Program-made: the position numbers and the translations under genes
Part shown: positions 33,654 through 43,472 of the stretch, piece by piece
How positions within the stretch are numbered: the first letter of the stretch is position 1
How the letters are laid out: each line of letters opens with the position of its first letter
Assembly: GCA_029243025.1 (NCBI GenBank)
Contig: JAQWSU010000023.1
Location: forward strand, 1-63,779
DNA length: 63,779 nt
Source of the DNA: Pirellulaceae bacterium
GTDB lineage: Bacteria > Planctomycetota > Planctomycetia > Pirellulales > Pirellulaceae
Direction of reading: 5' to 3'
Notes under the pieces: generated by a model
What the model was told of the DNA's origin: nothing
What the model saw: the letters and a program-made list of their open reading frames with translations, nothing else
The model's database searches: none

Positions 33654-35192
33654 ATGCTTCAGCCGCTTGCTATCCCATCCACCACTCGCCACCTCATCCC
33701 CTCAAGTGACCGACAACACCGATTCAGGCCAGGATTTCTTGCTGTTGCTGCCGTTCTCATCTTACCGCTTCCGACGGCAGAATCGCTTGCCGCCGAACAA
33801 TTTTCAACACCGAATATTGTTATCCTCTTGGCTGACGACATGGGCTACGGAGATGTCCAGGCACTCAATCCTCATTCATCGGTCCCGACACCCAACCTGA
33901 ATGCGTTGGCCAAATCGGGAATGACATTCACCGATGCCCACTCACCATCGGCCGTGTGCACACCAACCCGCTACGCAATTCTGACAGGTAGATATTGTTG
34001 GCGTTCAAAGCTGAAGCGAGGAGTTCTCAACGGATACTCCGCACCCTTAATTGAATCGCATCGGCCGACGATTGCATCCATGTTGAAGAAGCAAGACTAT
34101 GTGACGGGAATCATCGGCAAATGGCATCTTGGACTTGGCTTTGTACGTCCGCAACCAAGTGAAGAAATGGACTTTACACGACCGCTGACGCATGGCCCCA
34201 ACAACTTGGGTTTCGACTATTCCTACATCATTCCGGCATCTTTGGATTTCCCCCCCTACGTGTATCTTGAAGACGGCAAGGTCACAGAAGCAGCGACCAC
34301 TTTACAAACAGCACAAAAATTCCCAGCATTCCTTCGTAAAGGACCACGATCCGAGAAATTGATCATGCACGAATGCCTGGACGATCTGACCGACCGGTCG
34401 GTAGAATTCATCAAAGATCAGGCAGCAACCGACAAGCCTTTCTTTCTTTATTTCCCACTGACGGCGCCACACAAACCCGTTTTGCCGCATCCCCGATTCG
34501 AAGGTAAAACGCAACTGGGTCCGTACGGTGATTTTGTTGTACAGGTCGATGACACCGTGGGACGCGTAATGCGAGCGTTGCAAGAAGCAAATGTGGATAA
34601 GAATACTCTCGTAATTTACAGCAGCGACAATGGTTCATTCATGGCTCGACGCGACGCCCAACCCGATCACGTTGAAAGTTCCGACGTGCAAGCTTATCGA
34701 CCTGAACACCACACAGCGAACGGCGCCCTTCGAGGCACGAAAGCTGACGTTTGGGAAGCCGGTCATCGAGTGCCATTTTTCGCACGCTGGCCAGGCAATA
34801 TCGCGGAACAAACCACTTGCGATCAAACCATTTGCTTAGTCGACTTATTGGCTACCTTTGCCGAAATCACCGGCGTTACGCAACCGGTAATGGCTCAGGA
34901 CAGCTACAGCTTTTTCCCACTTCTCAAAGGTGACGCCACGCATAATCGACCGCCAGTCATTAACCACTCAGCGGCCGGCATGTTCGCTATTCGCGCAGGT
35001 CAATGGAAACTCGTCTTGGGCAATGGCTCGGGTGGGCGTGAACGTCCAGCAGGAAAATCGTTCAAGAAGCCCTACCAATTGTTTAATCTGAGTGATGATC
35101 TGGGAGAATCAATAAATGTGATCGAACAACACCCGTCAATTTCCAGCAGGCTTGAGCAACAATGCCTGGAAATCATCGGAAATGACCGTTAG
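33654..35192 (+). CDS. Secreted sulfatase (formylglycine type)
   Basis: A 512-residue sulfatase with signal segment FLAVAAVLILPLPTAESLAA at about residues 29-47. The metal site is LLADDMGYGD, and the formylglycine motif is C-T-P-T-R at residue 102, followed by LTGRYCWRSKLKRGV. That block and the insert around residues 150-190 (HLGLGFVRPQPSEEMDF) resemble the arylsulfatase subfamily acting on sulfated sugars. IYSSDNGSF comes later. The ATG at 33654 follows AAGGA by seven bases. The gene is divergent from the PSD1-DUF1501 pair and the two may respond to the same signal. Substrate unknown. Confidence 0.94.
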   Translation: MLQPLAIPSTTRHLIPSSDRQHRFRPGFLAVAAVLILPLPTAESLAAEQFSTPNIVILLADDMGYGDVQALNPHSSVPTPNLNALAKSGMTFTDAHSPSAVCTPTRYAILTGRYCWRSKLKRGVLNGYSAPLIESHRPTIASMLKKQDYVTGIIGKWHLGLGFVRPQPSEEMDFTRPLTHGPNNLGFDYSYIIPASLDFPPYVYLEDGKVTEAATTLQTAQKFPAFLRKGPRSEKLIMHECLDDLTDRSVEFIKDQAATDKPFFLYFPLTAPHKPVLPHPRFEGKTQLGPYGDFVVQVDDTVGRVMRALQEANVDKNTLVIYSSDNGSFMARRDAQPDHVESSDVQAYRPEHHTANGALRGTKADVWEAGHRVPFFARWPGNIAEQTTCDQTICLVDLLATFAEITGVTQPVMAQDSYSFFPLLKGDATHNRPPVINHSAAGMFAIRAGQWKLVLGNGSGGRERPAGKSFKKPYQLFNLSDDLGESINVIEQHPSISSRLEQQCLEIIGNDR

Positions 35193-35345
35193 CGCCCCCC
35201 TCACACGCGACAAACAGACAGGTTTCTCGAGAGGGGAGCAGAAGTTTACTTGACGACTGACTGTCGGCTTATTTAGCTTAGAAGTATCGCAACCCTCTCC
35301 CATTCGGGAAAAGCACCTTTCTCGTTCCGAGCAATCAACGCACTG

Positions 35346-36701
35346 ATGAATTCGTTCTATGAGATTCTGGGAGTCGAACGCAGCGCATCTCGTCGCGAGA
35401 TTCGTGATGCGTTTTTGAATCTTGCTCATCAGCACCACCCTGATCTCAATCGAAATCACTCCGGTGCAGACGAACAATTCAAGCATGTCCGCCGAGCTTA
35501 TGAAGTTTTGAGTGATCCAATTCGCCGCGCGGCCTATGACGACAATCCCGGCTTGTTCCCGCTAGCACAAGAACAGACAGGAAACAAATCGACCATCGTG
35601 CCCGAAGCTTACCAGGCATCTGGCCCCAACCGATTTCACAGCAGCAGCCGTCGCCGTCATCCCGAAACGGCGATACCGTTTTCCTTCAACTTACAACCGG
35701 CGCAGCCGAAACGAAAACGCTTGATTCTCGCAACGCTTTGCACAGGAATCGTCATGGCATCGATCTCTTACTTTGCCCTGACTCAACCTCCAACGTCCAC
35801 ACCATCCGCGGGTCATCGGTTGACCGGAAAAACATCCGGGATTCATCCCTCCCCCCACTTGTCAGTGCCGATTGTTCCTCAGGAAGATCGATATCCTCCC
35901 CATCACGAGCTTGGGCAAGCCGTGCAACTCCCCTCCGGGTCATCCCCCCGGGATAAGCAACTATCTGCTTCCCACCGCCACGATACAGAAACTAACGCCG
36001 CACAGATGCCGTCCAGCGACAGAGAGCTTCACACCCACGAATTCCTGTTCCAATTACACCCCGAAAACTCCCCCTTTTTACTCCTACCTCAAGACGAATC
36101 CCATACCGTCTTGATTCCAGACTTTGGGGTAACCGGATCAATAATCGTTCCCAAAGCCCAGGTCGCCTTGCTGCCCGATTATGTCGAACAACAGCGTTTG
36201 CTGCTGAATGATTTAGGATCAACGTTTCAACAACTGATAGATACACCCTTACCAGAAATGCGGGAACCCGCAGCGTTGATCGGACCACCGACCTTCGAAC
36301 GCCTGCCACCACTGCAAATGCAGTTGCCGCCGACAGCCCAAGGTGGCTCCAGTTCAGGTGTTCTCATGCCAGGCAAAGGCCCGTTGATTCGTCCGGGCGC
36401 GGAGTTGAGTGGAACGCCTTCCACTTCACTTCGACTGCCAAGGGGATTTCCCGGGTATCGAGCCACCCAGGAGGCACATATTCCAAGTTGGTCGCGTCCT
36501 CTGTCTTTTTCGGTAGTCCCGCCAACAAGCGTGGCAGTCCCCCCAACGCCTGCCGGCCTACCGATTAGCAGTGGCCTTCAACCAGGACGACCTGGCGCGA
36601 CCCGATATGGCCCGATCGAAAACAAGCATCTGCCCTACCAGCCATTCAATCCCTCACGGGCACAACCGGAAGCGAAAAATCACTCTGCCGGCCGTCTCTA
36701 G
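35346..36701 (+). CDS. J-domain protein with membrane span and proline-rich tail
   Basis: A 451-residue protein with an N-terminal DnaJ domain, residues 1-66, including the HPD tripeptide in HQHHPDLN and the ending YEVLSDPIRRAAYD. A membrane segment follows at about residues 125-147 (ATLCTGIVMASISYFAL). The remaining 300 residues are rich in Pro, Ser and Gln with no recognised domain. The J domain should stimulate a cytoplasmic DnaK, so the long tail would lie outside the membrane. It has neither the Gly/Phe-rich nor the zinc-finger region of true DnaJ. The gene ends 17 bases from the convergent nagB. Function of the tail unknown. Confidence 0.8.
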   Translation: MNSFYEILGVERSASRREIRDAFLNLAHQHHPDLNRNHSGADEQFKHVRRAYEVLSDPIRRAAYDDNPGLFPLAQEQTGNKSTIVPEAYQASGPNRFHSSSRRRHPETAIPFSFNLQPAQPKRKRLILATLCTGIVMASISYFALTQPPTSTPSAGHRLTGKTSGIHPSPHLSVPIVPQEDRYPPHHELGQAVQLPSGSSPRDKQLSASHRHDTETNAAQMPSSDRELHTHEFLFQLHPENSPFLLLPQDESHTVLIPDFGVTGSIIVPKAQVALLPDYVEQQRLLLNDLGSTFQQLIDTPLPEMREPAALIGPPTFERLPPLQMQLPPTAQGGSSSGVLMPGKGPLIRPGAELSGTPSTSLRLPRGFPGYRATQEAHIPSWSRPLSFSVVPPTSVAVPPTPAGLPISSGLQPGRPGATRYGPIENKHLPYQPFNPSRAQPEAKNHSAGRL

Positions 36702-36718
36702 CACAAAGCTGGCCAGTT

Positions 36719-37459
36719 TTAGGAATTGCTCAGCAGCGAAGCAGCGAGACGATCTAAGTAAAGCGTCGTCCGCTCGTGACGTTGAAGTATCGATGCAGGC
36801 ACCTGAGGTGTAACCGTGCCTTCGGCTGAATCGGCAACAGCCCGAGCCTTACGTTGATCGGGCACCGTGCAAACAATCGCCTGCGATTTCAGAATCTGCT
36901 GTACGGACATACTGACGGCTTGTTTCGGCACATCTTCGAATGTTGGAAACCACCCCTCGCCTAGCTGCTGCTCCCGGCAGGCATCATCCAGATCAACCAC
37001 TAAATAGGGAACTTGCGTGTCAAAGTCGGCGGGAGGGTCATTAAAAGCAAGATGGCCATTTTCGCCGATTCCCACAAAGGCGACGTCAACATCGTGCTGT
37101 TGAATCGCTGCAGACAAACGGTCGCATTCAGTCGCGATCGGCTGCACTTCTCCATCAATATAATGAAATGCCTTGAGCGGAAGGTGGTCAACGAATCGTT
37201 CTTTCAGATATTTACGAAACGAAGCTGGATGAGAAATCGGCAACCCGAGATACTCGTCGAGATGGAAACCGGTCACGACGGACCAATCAATGTCGGGCTG
37301 GCGAATCAGGTTATCGAGCATCGTAAACTGAGATGCGCCGGTCGCGACGATGATCGTCGCTGCGCCCTTGTCTTGGATCGCATTACGAATGTGCTCAGCA
37401 CCATCGACGGCGGCCTGCAGCCCCATTGCTTCTTTGTCTTCACGTATGACGATATTCAT
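36719..37459 (-). CDS. nagB: Glucosamine-6-phosphate deaminase
   Basis: A 246-residue NagB-family enzyme that converts glucosamine 6-phosphate to fructose 6-phosphate and ammonia in the cytoplasm. FHLDEYLGL near residue 66 and [14 protein letters not shown] near residue 131 are the active-site signatures, and VSMSVQQIL is the usual C-terminal block. It is slightly shorter than the E. coli protein (266) and lacks that enzyme's C-terminal extension. The gene may let the cell use amino sugars from sulfated glycans handled by the sulfatases nearby, which is inference. A perfect palindrome TTGTCGACAA lies about 90 bases upstream of the start. Confidence 0.9.
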   Translation of the reverse strand: MNIVIREDKEAMGLQAAVDGAEHIRNAIQDKGAATIIVATGASQFTMLDNLIRQPDIDWSVVTGFHLDEYLGLPISHPASFRKYLKERFVDHLPLKAFHYIDGEVQPIATECDRLSAAIQQHDVDVAFVGIGENGHLAFNDPPADFDTQVPYLVVDLDDACREQQLGEGWFPTFEDVPKQAVSMSVQQILKSQAIVCTVPDQRKARAVADSAEGTVTPQVPASILQRHERTTLYLDRLAASLLSNS

Positions 37460-37656
37460 GATCTGGATCTCCGAATTAATTCCGACATCATAGCCAGACA
37501 GACGGTTCCTTGAAAGTCACCTAGAGATAAGATCTAACGGGATTCCATTGTCGACAACAATGACACTTTCAGTTTCCGGAGCTAATAATCCCAAACAGCT
37601 GCTATCGTTTTATCGCCTTCAGTTGAATCGTCCGCCATCAATTCACTCGTTAGCTT

Positions 37657-38955
37657 TCACTGTCGATCAGAAGACAGCAGAAACCCCTGACGCGGCTTCG
37701 CGTTGAGCCGATACACAGTGGGCAATCTCATCATCACGTCAACTGCTCGAATGCGGTCCTGTTTGCGGCTTCCCGTCCGACGCGCAGGAATCGATGAGTG
37801 AACCATCAAGACGCCGTCGGAAATTTGAAGCTGATCGAGGAGGGCCAAGACTGTTCCCGTACCAAATCGATCCGAGGGATAGATGGGGGCGTTCAATGCT
37901 GCCAACGACCAACGGTCGATGTAAAACTTTTTCAAATAGCCCTGGTAGGTGCCTTCGCTCAAATAAGGCTGCAGTTCCGCAGGCAATCGCTTCGCCAGGT
38001 CCTCCTGAAAATAGAGTTCAACTCGCGCAGTGCGAGTTGAATACAATCCCCATGACACCCAGGAATCCCAAAAGCCAAAGCCCTCAACGACGGGCAAACA
38101 AATCGCCAAGCAGAGCAGCAGGCGTGCTCCCACCGACGCAACAAAACGTCGTCTGGTCACTTGAATCTCCGCCACTTTTGCATCCGCTGAAACATTGTAA
38201 AACGGCCAAAAGACCACAGGAATCAAGATGCAAAACTGCAGATTCCAGATCAAGACAGCTGTTTTTTGTTGCATGCCCCAGGGGCCGAGAATCAGCATAA
38301 GAGTCAGATGCAAGCATATGGCCATGATCACGCCCAGACGGCGCGTACGGGGAAAAACCAAACAGACTGCAGTCAACAACTCACCCGCTGGAAGGAGTAA
38401 GGCAAACCCAATTCTCGCTCGTTCCGACCACTCGGAAAGGGAGATGCCCAATAATTCCAGACCTGCCGACAAAAGTTGTTGTCCGATTGTGGTCAAAAAG
38501 AGGTAATCGAATTTACTCAAAGCAGAAAACAAATAAACGCTGATGAATAACGCGCGCAACCAAATCACAATCTGATGGGACGTGCAACAGGCAATCGTCG
38601 CCAAAACGAGGAGCGCAAGATAAGCCCACGGTTGAATACGATGTTGATTCAAGACCATGAGCGTCGTGAGCAAAACAACAATCAGCAGCAGGCACACGGC
38701 TGTAAGGCGAGGCGAGATCCGAATGATACCCACGAGGATCAGCATTGGAACCAGCAGGGAGAGAAGGATTTGGTCTATCCACCAAGGCAGATCGACCAGC
38801 CCTTGAAAAAGCGGTACCTGAGGAAACGTCGGCTGTGGAATCCACAGTCTCCAGGTACTAAACAACAAAGCGACGGTGAACAGACAAATCGCGCGTTTCA
38901 ACAACTCAACGCGTGACCTTTCTTGAGCTACGAGTGGGTCGTTTTCAGCCATCAT
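37657..38955 (-). CDS. Multipass membrane protein, unknown function
   Basis: A 432-residue integral membrane protein with roughly eight hydrophobic segments in residues 20-290 (ICLFTVALLFSTW, QILLSLLVPMLILVG, LLLIVVLLTTLMVL, AYLALLVLATIACC, further ones to residue 285) and a soluble C-terminal 140 residues. The pattern FISVYLFSALSKFDYLFL, then LLLPAGELLTAVCLVF, recalls DoxX/MauE/HTTM-type membrane proteins, but I cannot assign it firmly. It is the last gene of a five-gene minus-strand run, 15 bases after the aminotransferase. Two adjacent ATGs (38955, 38952) are possible starts, without a clear ribosome site. Confidence 0.6.
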   Translation of the reverse strand: MMAENDPLVAQERSRVELLKRAICLFTVALLFSTWRLWIPQPTFPQVPLFQGLVDLPWWIDQILLSLLVPMLILVGIIRISPRLTAVCLLLIVVLLTTLMVLNQHRIQPWAYLALLVLATIACCTSHQIVIWLRALFISVYLFSALSKFDYLFLTTIGQQLLSAGLELLGISLSEWSERARIGFALLLPAGELLTAVCLVFPRTRRLGVIMAICLHLTLMLILGPWGMQQKTAVLIWNLQFCILIPVVFWPFYNVSADAKVAEIQVTRRRFVASVGARLLLCLAICLPVVEGFGFWDSWVSWGLYSTRTARVELYFQEDLAKRLPAELQPYLSEGTYQGYLKKFYIDRWSLAALNAPIYPSDRFGTGTVLALLDQLQISDGVLMVHSSIPARRTGSRKQDRIRAVDVMMRLPTVYRLNAKPRQGFLLSSDRQ

Positions 38956-38970
38956 GCGGGTCTGCGTGAG

Positions 38971-40227
38971 TCACGAAACGATATCCCGCAACGCATCCAA
39001 GAAAGATTGTACTTCCTCAGCCGTGTTGTAATGCACCAATCCGATTCTCACCATGCCGTCCGGCTCCAGCCCCAATGCTTCCGACAGGGGCAGAGCATAG
39101 AAATTCCCATGCCAGACAAAAATGCCGGCCTCACCGAGTCGCTTGGCAATTTGTGTTGAAGTGAATTGAGGATGCGTGAACGAAACGGTAGAAAACCGTT
39201 CTGACATTCGATCTTTGGCAGTGATCCCCCAAACTTTGACCCCTTCAATTTGCTGCAGTCCATCCAAGAGTTTTTCTGCCAGACCATTTTCATATTGGCG
39301 AATGGCTTGAAAAGCTGTCCGCAATGCGTGTCTTCGATCCGGCGGAGTACTTTCCGCCACGGTTTGCCCCAGCGTTTCTAAATAATCGATCGCCCCTTTC
39401 GTTGCCGCCAGACACTCGTGGTTTTGCGTGCCAGTCATCCACCGACCGGGAAGTTCGTCCGTTGCCGGACGGAGCTTATAAGGTTGCAGTTGTTCCAGTA
39501 GTTGGCGTCGTCCCCACATGATGCCCACGTGTGGACCAAAAAACTTGTAGGCACTGCAGACAAGCAAGTCGCAACCGAATTCATCGATGTCAATCAGTTG
39601 GTGAGGTGCATAGTGGACAGCATCCAAGAAACTGATTGCACCAACTTCACGGGCCCAGCGACAAATCTGCTGCACGGGATTAACGGTTCCTGACGCGTTC
39701 GAGGCACATCCCACCGCCACGAGCCGCGTCTTGGTGTTGATTTTCCCCCGAAAGTCATCCAAGTCGAGTGTGCAATCTTCAGGATGAATATTGACATATC
39801 TCACCGTTGCGCCCGCATCCTGAGCAGCAAGCACCCAAGGACTAAAATTCGCATCGTGTTCAAGTCGAGTTACCACCACTTCGTCACCCGGCTGCCATGT
39901 CTTGGCGAGTGCCCGTGAAACGGCCATCGTCAAACTCGTCATGTTTGCACCAAAGGCCACCTCATCTGGATCGTTGGCGCCAAGAAAATCGGCAACCGCT
40001 CGATGGATTTCGTCCAACCAACGATCGCTTTCGATGCTGGTTGCAAACAACCCCCCGTGATTTGCATTACAACGACAGAGGTACTCCCGAATCGCATCGA
40101 TTACGCATTCAGGCACTTGAGTTCCGGCGGGGCCGTCAAAATAAATGGCAGACCGATCACCTACCTGACGCGACAAGCTTGGAAATTGTCCACGACAATG
40201 CTCGACGATCTCAGCTGTTAACTTCAT
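38971..40227 (-). CDS. Class V aminotransferase / cysteine desulfurase-like protein
   Basis: A PLP enzyme of about 418 residues. The N-terminal YFDGPAGTQVPECVIDAI and NANHGGLFATS are typical of the VC1184-like subgroup of the cysteine desulfurase family. VAVGCASNASGTVNPV follows, and CSAYKFFGPHVG carries the PLP-binding lysine. No function is proven for this subgroup; sulfur transfer from cysteine is a family-based guess. The ATG at 40227 has GGAG ten bases upstream, inside a 20-bp direct repeat. Frames extend to 40326 and ATG 40278 is possible, in which case the repeat would be translated. Fourth gene of the minus-strand run. Confidence 0.82.
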   Translation of the reverse strand: MKLTAEIVEHCRGQFPSLSRQVGDRSAIYFDGPAGTQVPECVIDAIREYLCRCNANHGGLFATSIESDRWLDEIHRAVADFLGANDPDEVAFGANMTSLTMAVSRALAKTWQPGDEVVVTRLEHDANFSPWVLAAQDAGATVRYVNIHPEDCTLDLDDFRGKINTKTRLVAVGCASNASGTVNPVQQICRWAREVGAISFLDAVHYAPHQLIDIDEFGCDLLVCSAYKFFGPHVGIMWGRRQLLEQLQPYKLRPATDELPGRWMTGTQNHECLAATKGAIDYLETLGQTVAESTPPDRRHALRTAFQAIRQYENGLAEKLLDGLQQIEGVKVWGITAKDRMSERFSTVSFTHPQFTSTQIAKRLGEAGIFVWHGNFYALPLSEALGLEPDGMVRIGLVHYNTAEEVQSFLDALRDIVS

Positions 40228-40232
40228 CTTCG

Positions 40233-40268
40233 ATAAACTCCGGACAGGATCAATAAACTCCGGACAGG
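40233..40268. repeat. 16-bp direct repeat, period 20, before the aminotransferase start
   Basis: ATAAACTCCGGACAGG occurs at 40233-40248 and 40253-40268. On the minus strand each copy contains GGAG, and the copy nearer the gene puts it ten bases from the ATG at 40227. It may therefore be a duplicated ribosome-site region or an operator. Confidence 0.9.
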
Positions 40269-40332
40269 GAACGAGCATCTTACCGTTGAGTGCAGAACGA
40301 GAACAGGACCACAAACGGCCTGGCAATCATTG

Positions 40333-41523
40333 CTAATTGGCTGGAGAGATCGAAAAGCTTCGTTCCAAGCGTACTTTCTTAGGTACCGTTCCTTGCAACA
40401 GCTCAAAAGGCCTACCGATGCTATTGCCTGCAACGTCTTCCAAAACCTTGTCAAATCGCAGGCGATAATCGCCTGCCCGCCAACGATGCTTCGGTCGAAA
40501 TTGCCATTGCGTCTCGGCGTTTTTTACCGCAACTTGGCCAACCACCGGCAGCCCGTTGGCACCGACCACTCTCATCACGCGCTGCAGCATGGCGTGATCC
40601 AGTGGCTCAGGGAAAGTGACCAGCAACAAATCTCGCGACCCGACTGCGGGGATTTGCAGGATCCAATCGAGAGAATCCGGCTGCTTGTAGTCGGCTGGCC
40701 CAACCGAAAACTGCCTTTGAAAACCTTCCCTCAAAGGCATTCCGTTGGCATCTGGCCAAGCCTCATCGATCTGGAGCGTGTAACGATTTCCCGCCTCGAG
40801 AACTTGCCCCTCTTGTTCGCGGGGCTTGAGCCCTCGTTTGATTCGCCCGGGGTCGAACAACAACGTCAAACGCTTGCCATCCGGATCCCATAGTTCCTCG
40901 CCGAGCTCCAAAAAGGGCAGAGCGATCACCCCGCCGCGCTGATCGATAAGGCGAACGCGACGGTAAGCTTCACCACGACTCATCGGCCCCGAAAAATGAA
41001 GATAGAATTTCAATAGATTTTCGGGTAATCGATTCGCGGTGGGAAAAACCTGTTCTACCCGATGACGCTCCAATGGCTTGGAGACTTGTCGATGAAATTC
41101 GAGCTGCACTGCCTCGTCGATCGATTGACCCAACATCCCCCGAGGATCAAACTCTGCGACGTAACGAACATTCGGCCGAAATGGAAAGCGGGGCACAAAA
41201 CTCAACGAGTTTCCCACACGTCGGTAGTCCCCCAACATCGGAGTCACCCGTTCGGTAACTTGCACCCGAACTCGTAAGAAACGAGGTGCGTTCTGGGCAA
41301 GATTTGCCTCGAGTTCCGCCCAGCAGTCACCGGACAGCGGCCCTGCAGAAACAAATCTCCAGTTCTCATCAACGGACAAGCCTTCCGCCGGAGCTGAAAC
41401 AGCTTCGGCGGAAGCCCCGCTAAGCCAACCGATGACCAACAGCCAAACGACGCACCGAGGAGCTTTGCTTTGACTCACAAAGACCTCGGGCGATACCCTC
41501 CGGCTAAGCAGATGATTTTCCAT
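40333..41523 (-). CDS. Secreted protein with Ig-like (SbsA-type) regions
   Basis: A 396-residue exported protein with no clear family. A signal segment at about residues 24-40 (VVWLLVIGWLSGASA) is followed by beta-rich repeats. PNVRYVAEFDPRGM, LLKFYLHFSGPMSRGEAY, RYTLQIDEAWPDANG and LLLVTFPEPLDHAML resemble the Ig-like SbsA domain found in surface proteins. The ATG at 41523 overlaps the stop of the propeller gene by one base (TGATG), so the two are translationally coupled. A periplasmic or surface role is likely. Both neighbours are also of unknown function. Confidence 0.65.
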   Translation of the reverse strand: MENHLLSRRVSPEVFVSQSKAPRCVVWLLVIGWLSGASAEAVSAPAEGLSVDENWRFVSAGPLSGDCWAELEANLAQNAPRFLRVRVQVTERVTPMLGDYRRVGNSLSFVPRFPFRPNVRYVAEFDPRGMLGQSIDEAVQLEFHRQVSKPLERHRVEQVFPTANRLPENLLKFYLHFSGPMSRGEAYRRVRLIDQRGGVIALPFLELGEELWDPDGKRLTLLFDPGRIKRGLKPREQEGQVLEAGNRYTLQIDEAWPDANGMPLREGFQRQFSVGPADYKQPDSLDWILQIPAVGSRDLLLVTFPEPLDHAMLQRVMRVVGANGLPVVGQVAVKNAETQWQFRPKHRWRAGDYRLRFDKVLEDVAGNSIGRPFELLQGTVPKKVRLERSFSISPAN

Positions 41524-42611
41524 CACGGAAGCGTAAAGGTTTCTAAGCTGAGCCCCTTGTCTGACTCAACGAGCAACACCCCCTGCTTGTCATTCATGCG
41601 GTCCAACTGCACAACGCCGCTCAAACCCTTGATGGTTTCATAGGGAACACCAGCGGTCCCACCCCCTCGAACCGGTTGATCGAGCGAGGCTTGGTTAGCC
41701 ACCGTATCGGTCGAGACTTTCATGATGCCTCGACTGCTGTTAGCAATCAACAAGTAACGCTTCCCATCTTTTTCGTAGACGATCATGTCCAAAGGCCGAT
41801 TACGATTGCCTAATTCAGCGATCGTGACGCCTCGCACCTTCTGACCACCGTTCAATGCCGAAACGGGAAATTTAACCAACGGAGTGCAAGTGTAGGCCGC
41901 CAATAGATGCGGTTGATCATCGATATTGAATGGAACAAACGTCCGTACTGGAGAACGTGTTTCAAAATTGCCGTGGGCTGCGTGATAAATCTCGACGCTT
42001 GTCCCATCGGCAACTTCGCGAAACGGAAATGGCACCGAACGCAAGTTGGATGCAAACTCTTCATTCGAAAGACCGGCAATGAACAACTGATCGTCGACAA
42101 AAGCGAGATCCGTAATCGCCTGGGCACGTCGATTCCGACGCCCTTTCCCACCCGGTGCGGGCGCATTGGGGAGTTGGGCTTTCGCAAACTTGACATTCTT
42201 GAAGGAGAGCTCTGAAAAAGTCCCCGTTGCGTCGGTCTTTAAAATAACAGGATCCGCATCGGGGCCGCGACCGCGGGAAACAGATAGGTAAATGTTGCCG
42301 CCGGGACTGACCGCCAGATCGTTAATCAAAACGTCATCGGCAGTCGTTCCCAATACTGCCGCGATCTCCTTGCCAATTCCAGGTATTTCAAATATTTGCT
42401 TGATAGATTTCTGCTGGCTTTCCCCCGTCTCAAAGGCAAATACGGCAGCCCCTTTGCTGTCACCTACAAACAGTATCCCATCGGGACCAAAGGCGAGCGC
42501 TCCGGCTGATTGAAGATCTGCATCACCTTGTTTTAGACCATAGTCCGCCGCGCTGATCGACCCAGCAAGCATGGCGACCACAGCCACCGTTTTAGAAATC
42601 GTTCCAGACAT
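41523..42611 (-). CDS. Secreted beta-propeller-like protein
   Basis: A 362-residue protein with signal peptide (TVAVVAMLAGSISA). The mature part reads as repeated blade-like blocks: LQSAGALAFGPDGILFVGDSKG, VLINDLAVSPGGNIYLSVSRG, ITDLAFVDDQLFIAGL and HLLAAYTCTPLVKFPV. No catalytic motif is seen. It is the first gene of the minus-strand run that continues with the SbsA-like protein, aminotransferase and membrane protein. The start at 42611 is the natural one. An outer periplasmic scaffold or sensor role is possible but not shown. Confidence 0.65.
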   Translation of the reverse strand: MSGTISKTVAVVAMLAGSISAADYGLKQGDADLQSAGALAFGPDGILFVGDSKGAAVFAFETGESQQKSIKQIFEIPGIGKEIAAVLGTTADDVLINDLAVSPGGNIYLSVSRGRGPDADPVILKTDATGTFSELSFKNVKFAKAQLPNAPAPGGKGRRNRRAQAITDLAFVDDQLFIAGLSNEEFASNLRSVPFPFREVADGTSVEIYHAAHGNFETRSPVRTFVPFNIDDQPHLLAAYTCTPLVKFPVSALNGGQKVRGVTIAELGNRNRPLDMIVYEKDGKRYLLIANSSRGIMKVSTDTVANQASLDQPVRGGGTAGVPYETIKGLSGVVQLDRMNDKQGVLLVESDKGLSLETFTLP

Positions 42612-42848
42612 TTCTATCGTCCCTCTTTAGCAATGATTGAATAGCCCCACGAACAACAGCGAGGACCGCTATTATCACCCATTAGTGCCGGCAATCAACT
42701 CTACCAAATTAGAATCCATAGAGAGCGTCATCTTGGTCTCAATAACGTGAGGCAGAGATCAAATTTACTTTTTCTCTGCAGAACCGACTGGATTCCTAAA
42801 AGTCAGATAATGCACGGAAATATGGAAAAAACAACTCCTGGCGGATGG

Positions 42849-43466
42849 TCATGGCCCACCGGGTCGATAGATCGCAACCAAGAATGCCGTCGCTTCACCA
42901 CGTCCTACATTTTCAATGACATGATCCACGTCGGCCGTGTATCGAGCCAAATCACCGGCGTCCAAGACCGCCTCTTCCGTTCCCGCACGCACCTGAATCC
43001 TGCCTTTTTGGACGGTCAAAAACTCACGAGTGCCCGTCAAATGCGAACTACTCGGCAAGATAGCTCCAGGTCGCAACTTAACCTCGTAAAACTCGACATC
43101 TTTTTCCAGATGCACCGGATGGAGAGAGCGAACGCTGTGGTCGGACTCCTCCTGAAAATGATAATGCTGATCCTCCGCGCGTATCACCTCAATCGATGGC
43201 TCCTTCGGCTCCTCGTCAACTAACTGTCCCAGCGACATCCCGAAGGCCTGTGCAATTCGATAGGCCACATGAAATGTTGGATTGACCTGTTGTCGTTCAA
43301 TCTGACTCAACATCGAGCGACTTACCCCGGAGGCCTGGGCAAGTTGCTCAAGTGTCCAAGCTCGTAAGGCCCGCAACGCACGGACCCGTTGGCAGAGACG
43401 AAGGGTCGCAGAATCGGCCGTTTTGTCGGAGACAGAAGGCCGGTCGTTATCGGTTTGCTCGATCAT
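42849..43466 (-). CDS. XRE-family regulator with cupin sensor domain
   Basis: A 205-residue transcription factor. A Cro/CI helix-turn-helix lies at about residues 27-83 (LEQLAQASGVSRSMLSQIER, NPTFHVAYRIAQAFG). A cupin_2 domain lies at about residues 120-200 (VEFYEVKLRPGAIL, FLTVQKGRIQVRAG, ADVDHVIENVG). Such proteins bind a small molecule in the cupin barrel. The gene is divergent from putA with 169 bases between starts, so it probably controls putA and itself, with proline or a metabolite as signal (inference). ATG 43466 is 7 bases from the -10 box, so the mRNA may be leaderless. Longer frames reach 43571 but would start upstream of that promoter. Confidence 0.85.
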   Translation of the reverse strand: MIEQTDNDRPSVSDKTADSATLRLCQRVRALRALRAWTLEQLAQASGVSRSMLSQIERQQVNPTFHVAYRIAQAFGMSLGQLVDEEPKEPSIEVIRAEDQHYHFQEESDHSVRSLHPVHLEKDVEFYEVKLRPGAILPSSSHLTGTREFLTVQKGRIQVRAGTEEAVLDAGDLARYTADVDHVIENVGRGEATAFLVAIYRPGGP

Positions 43467-43472
43467 GCTTCC

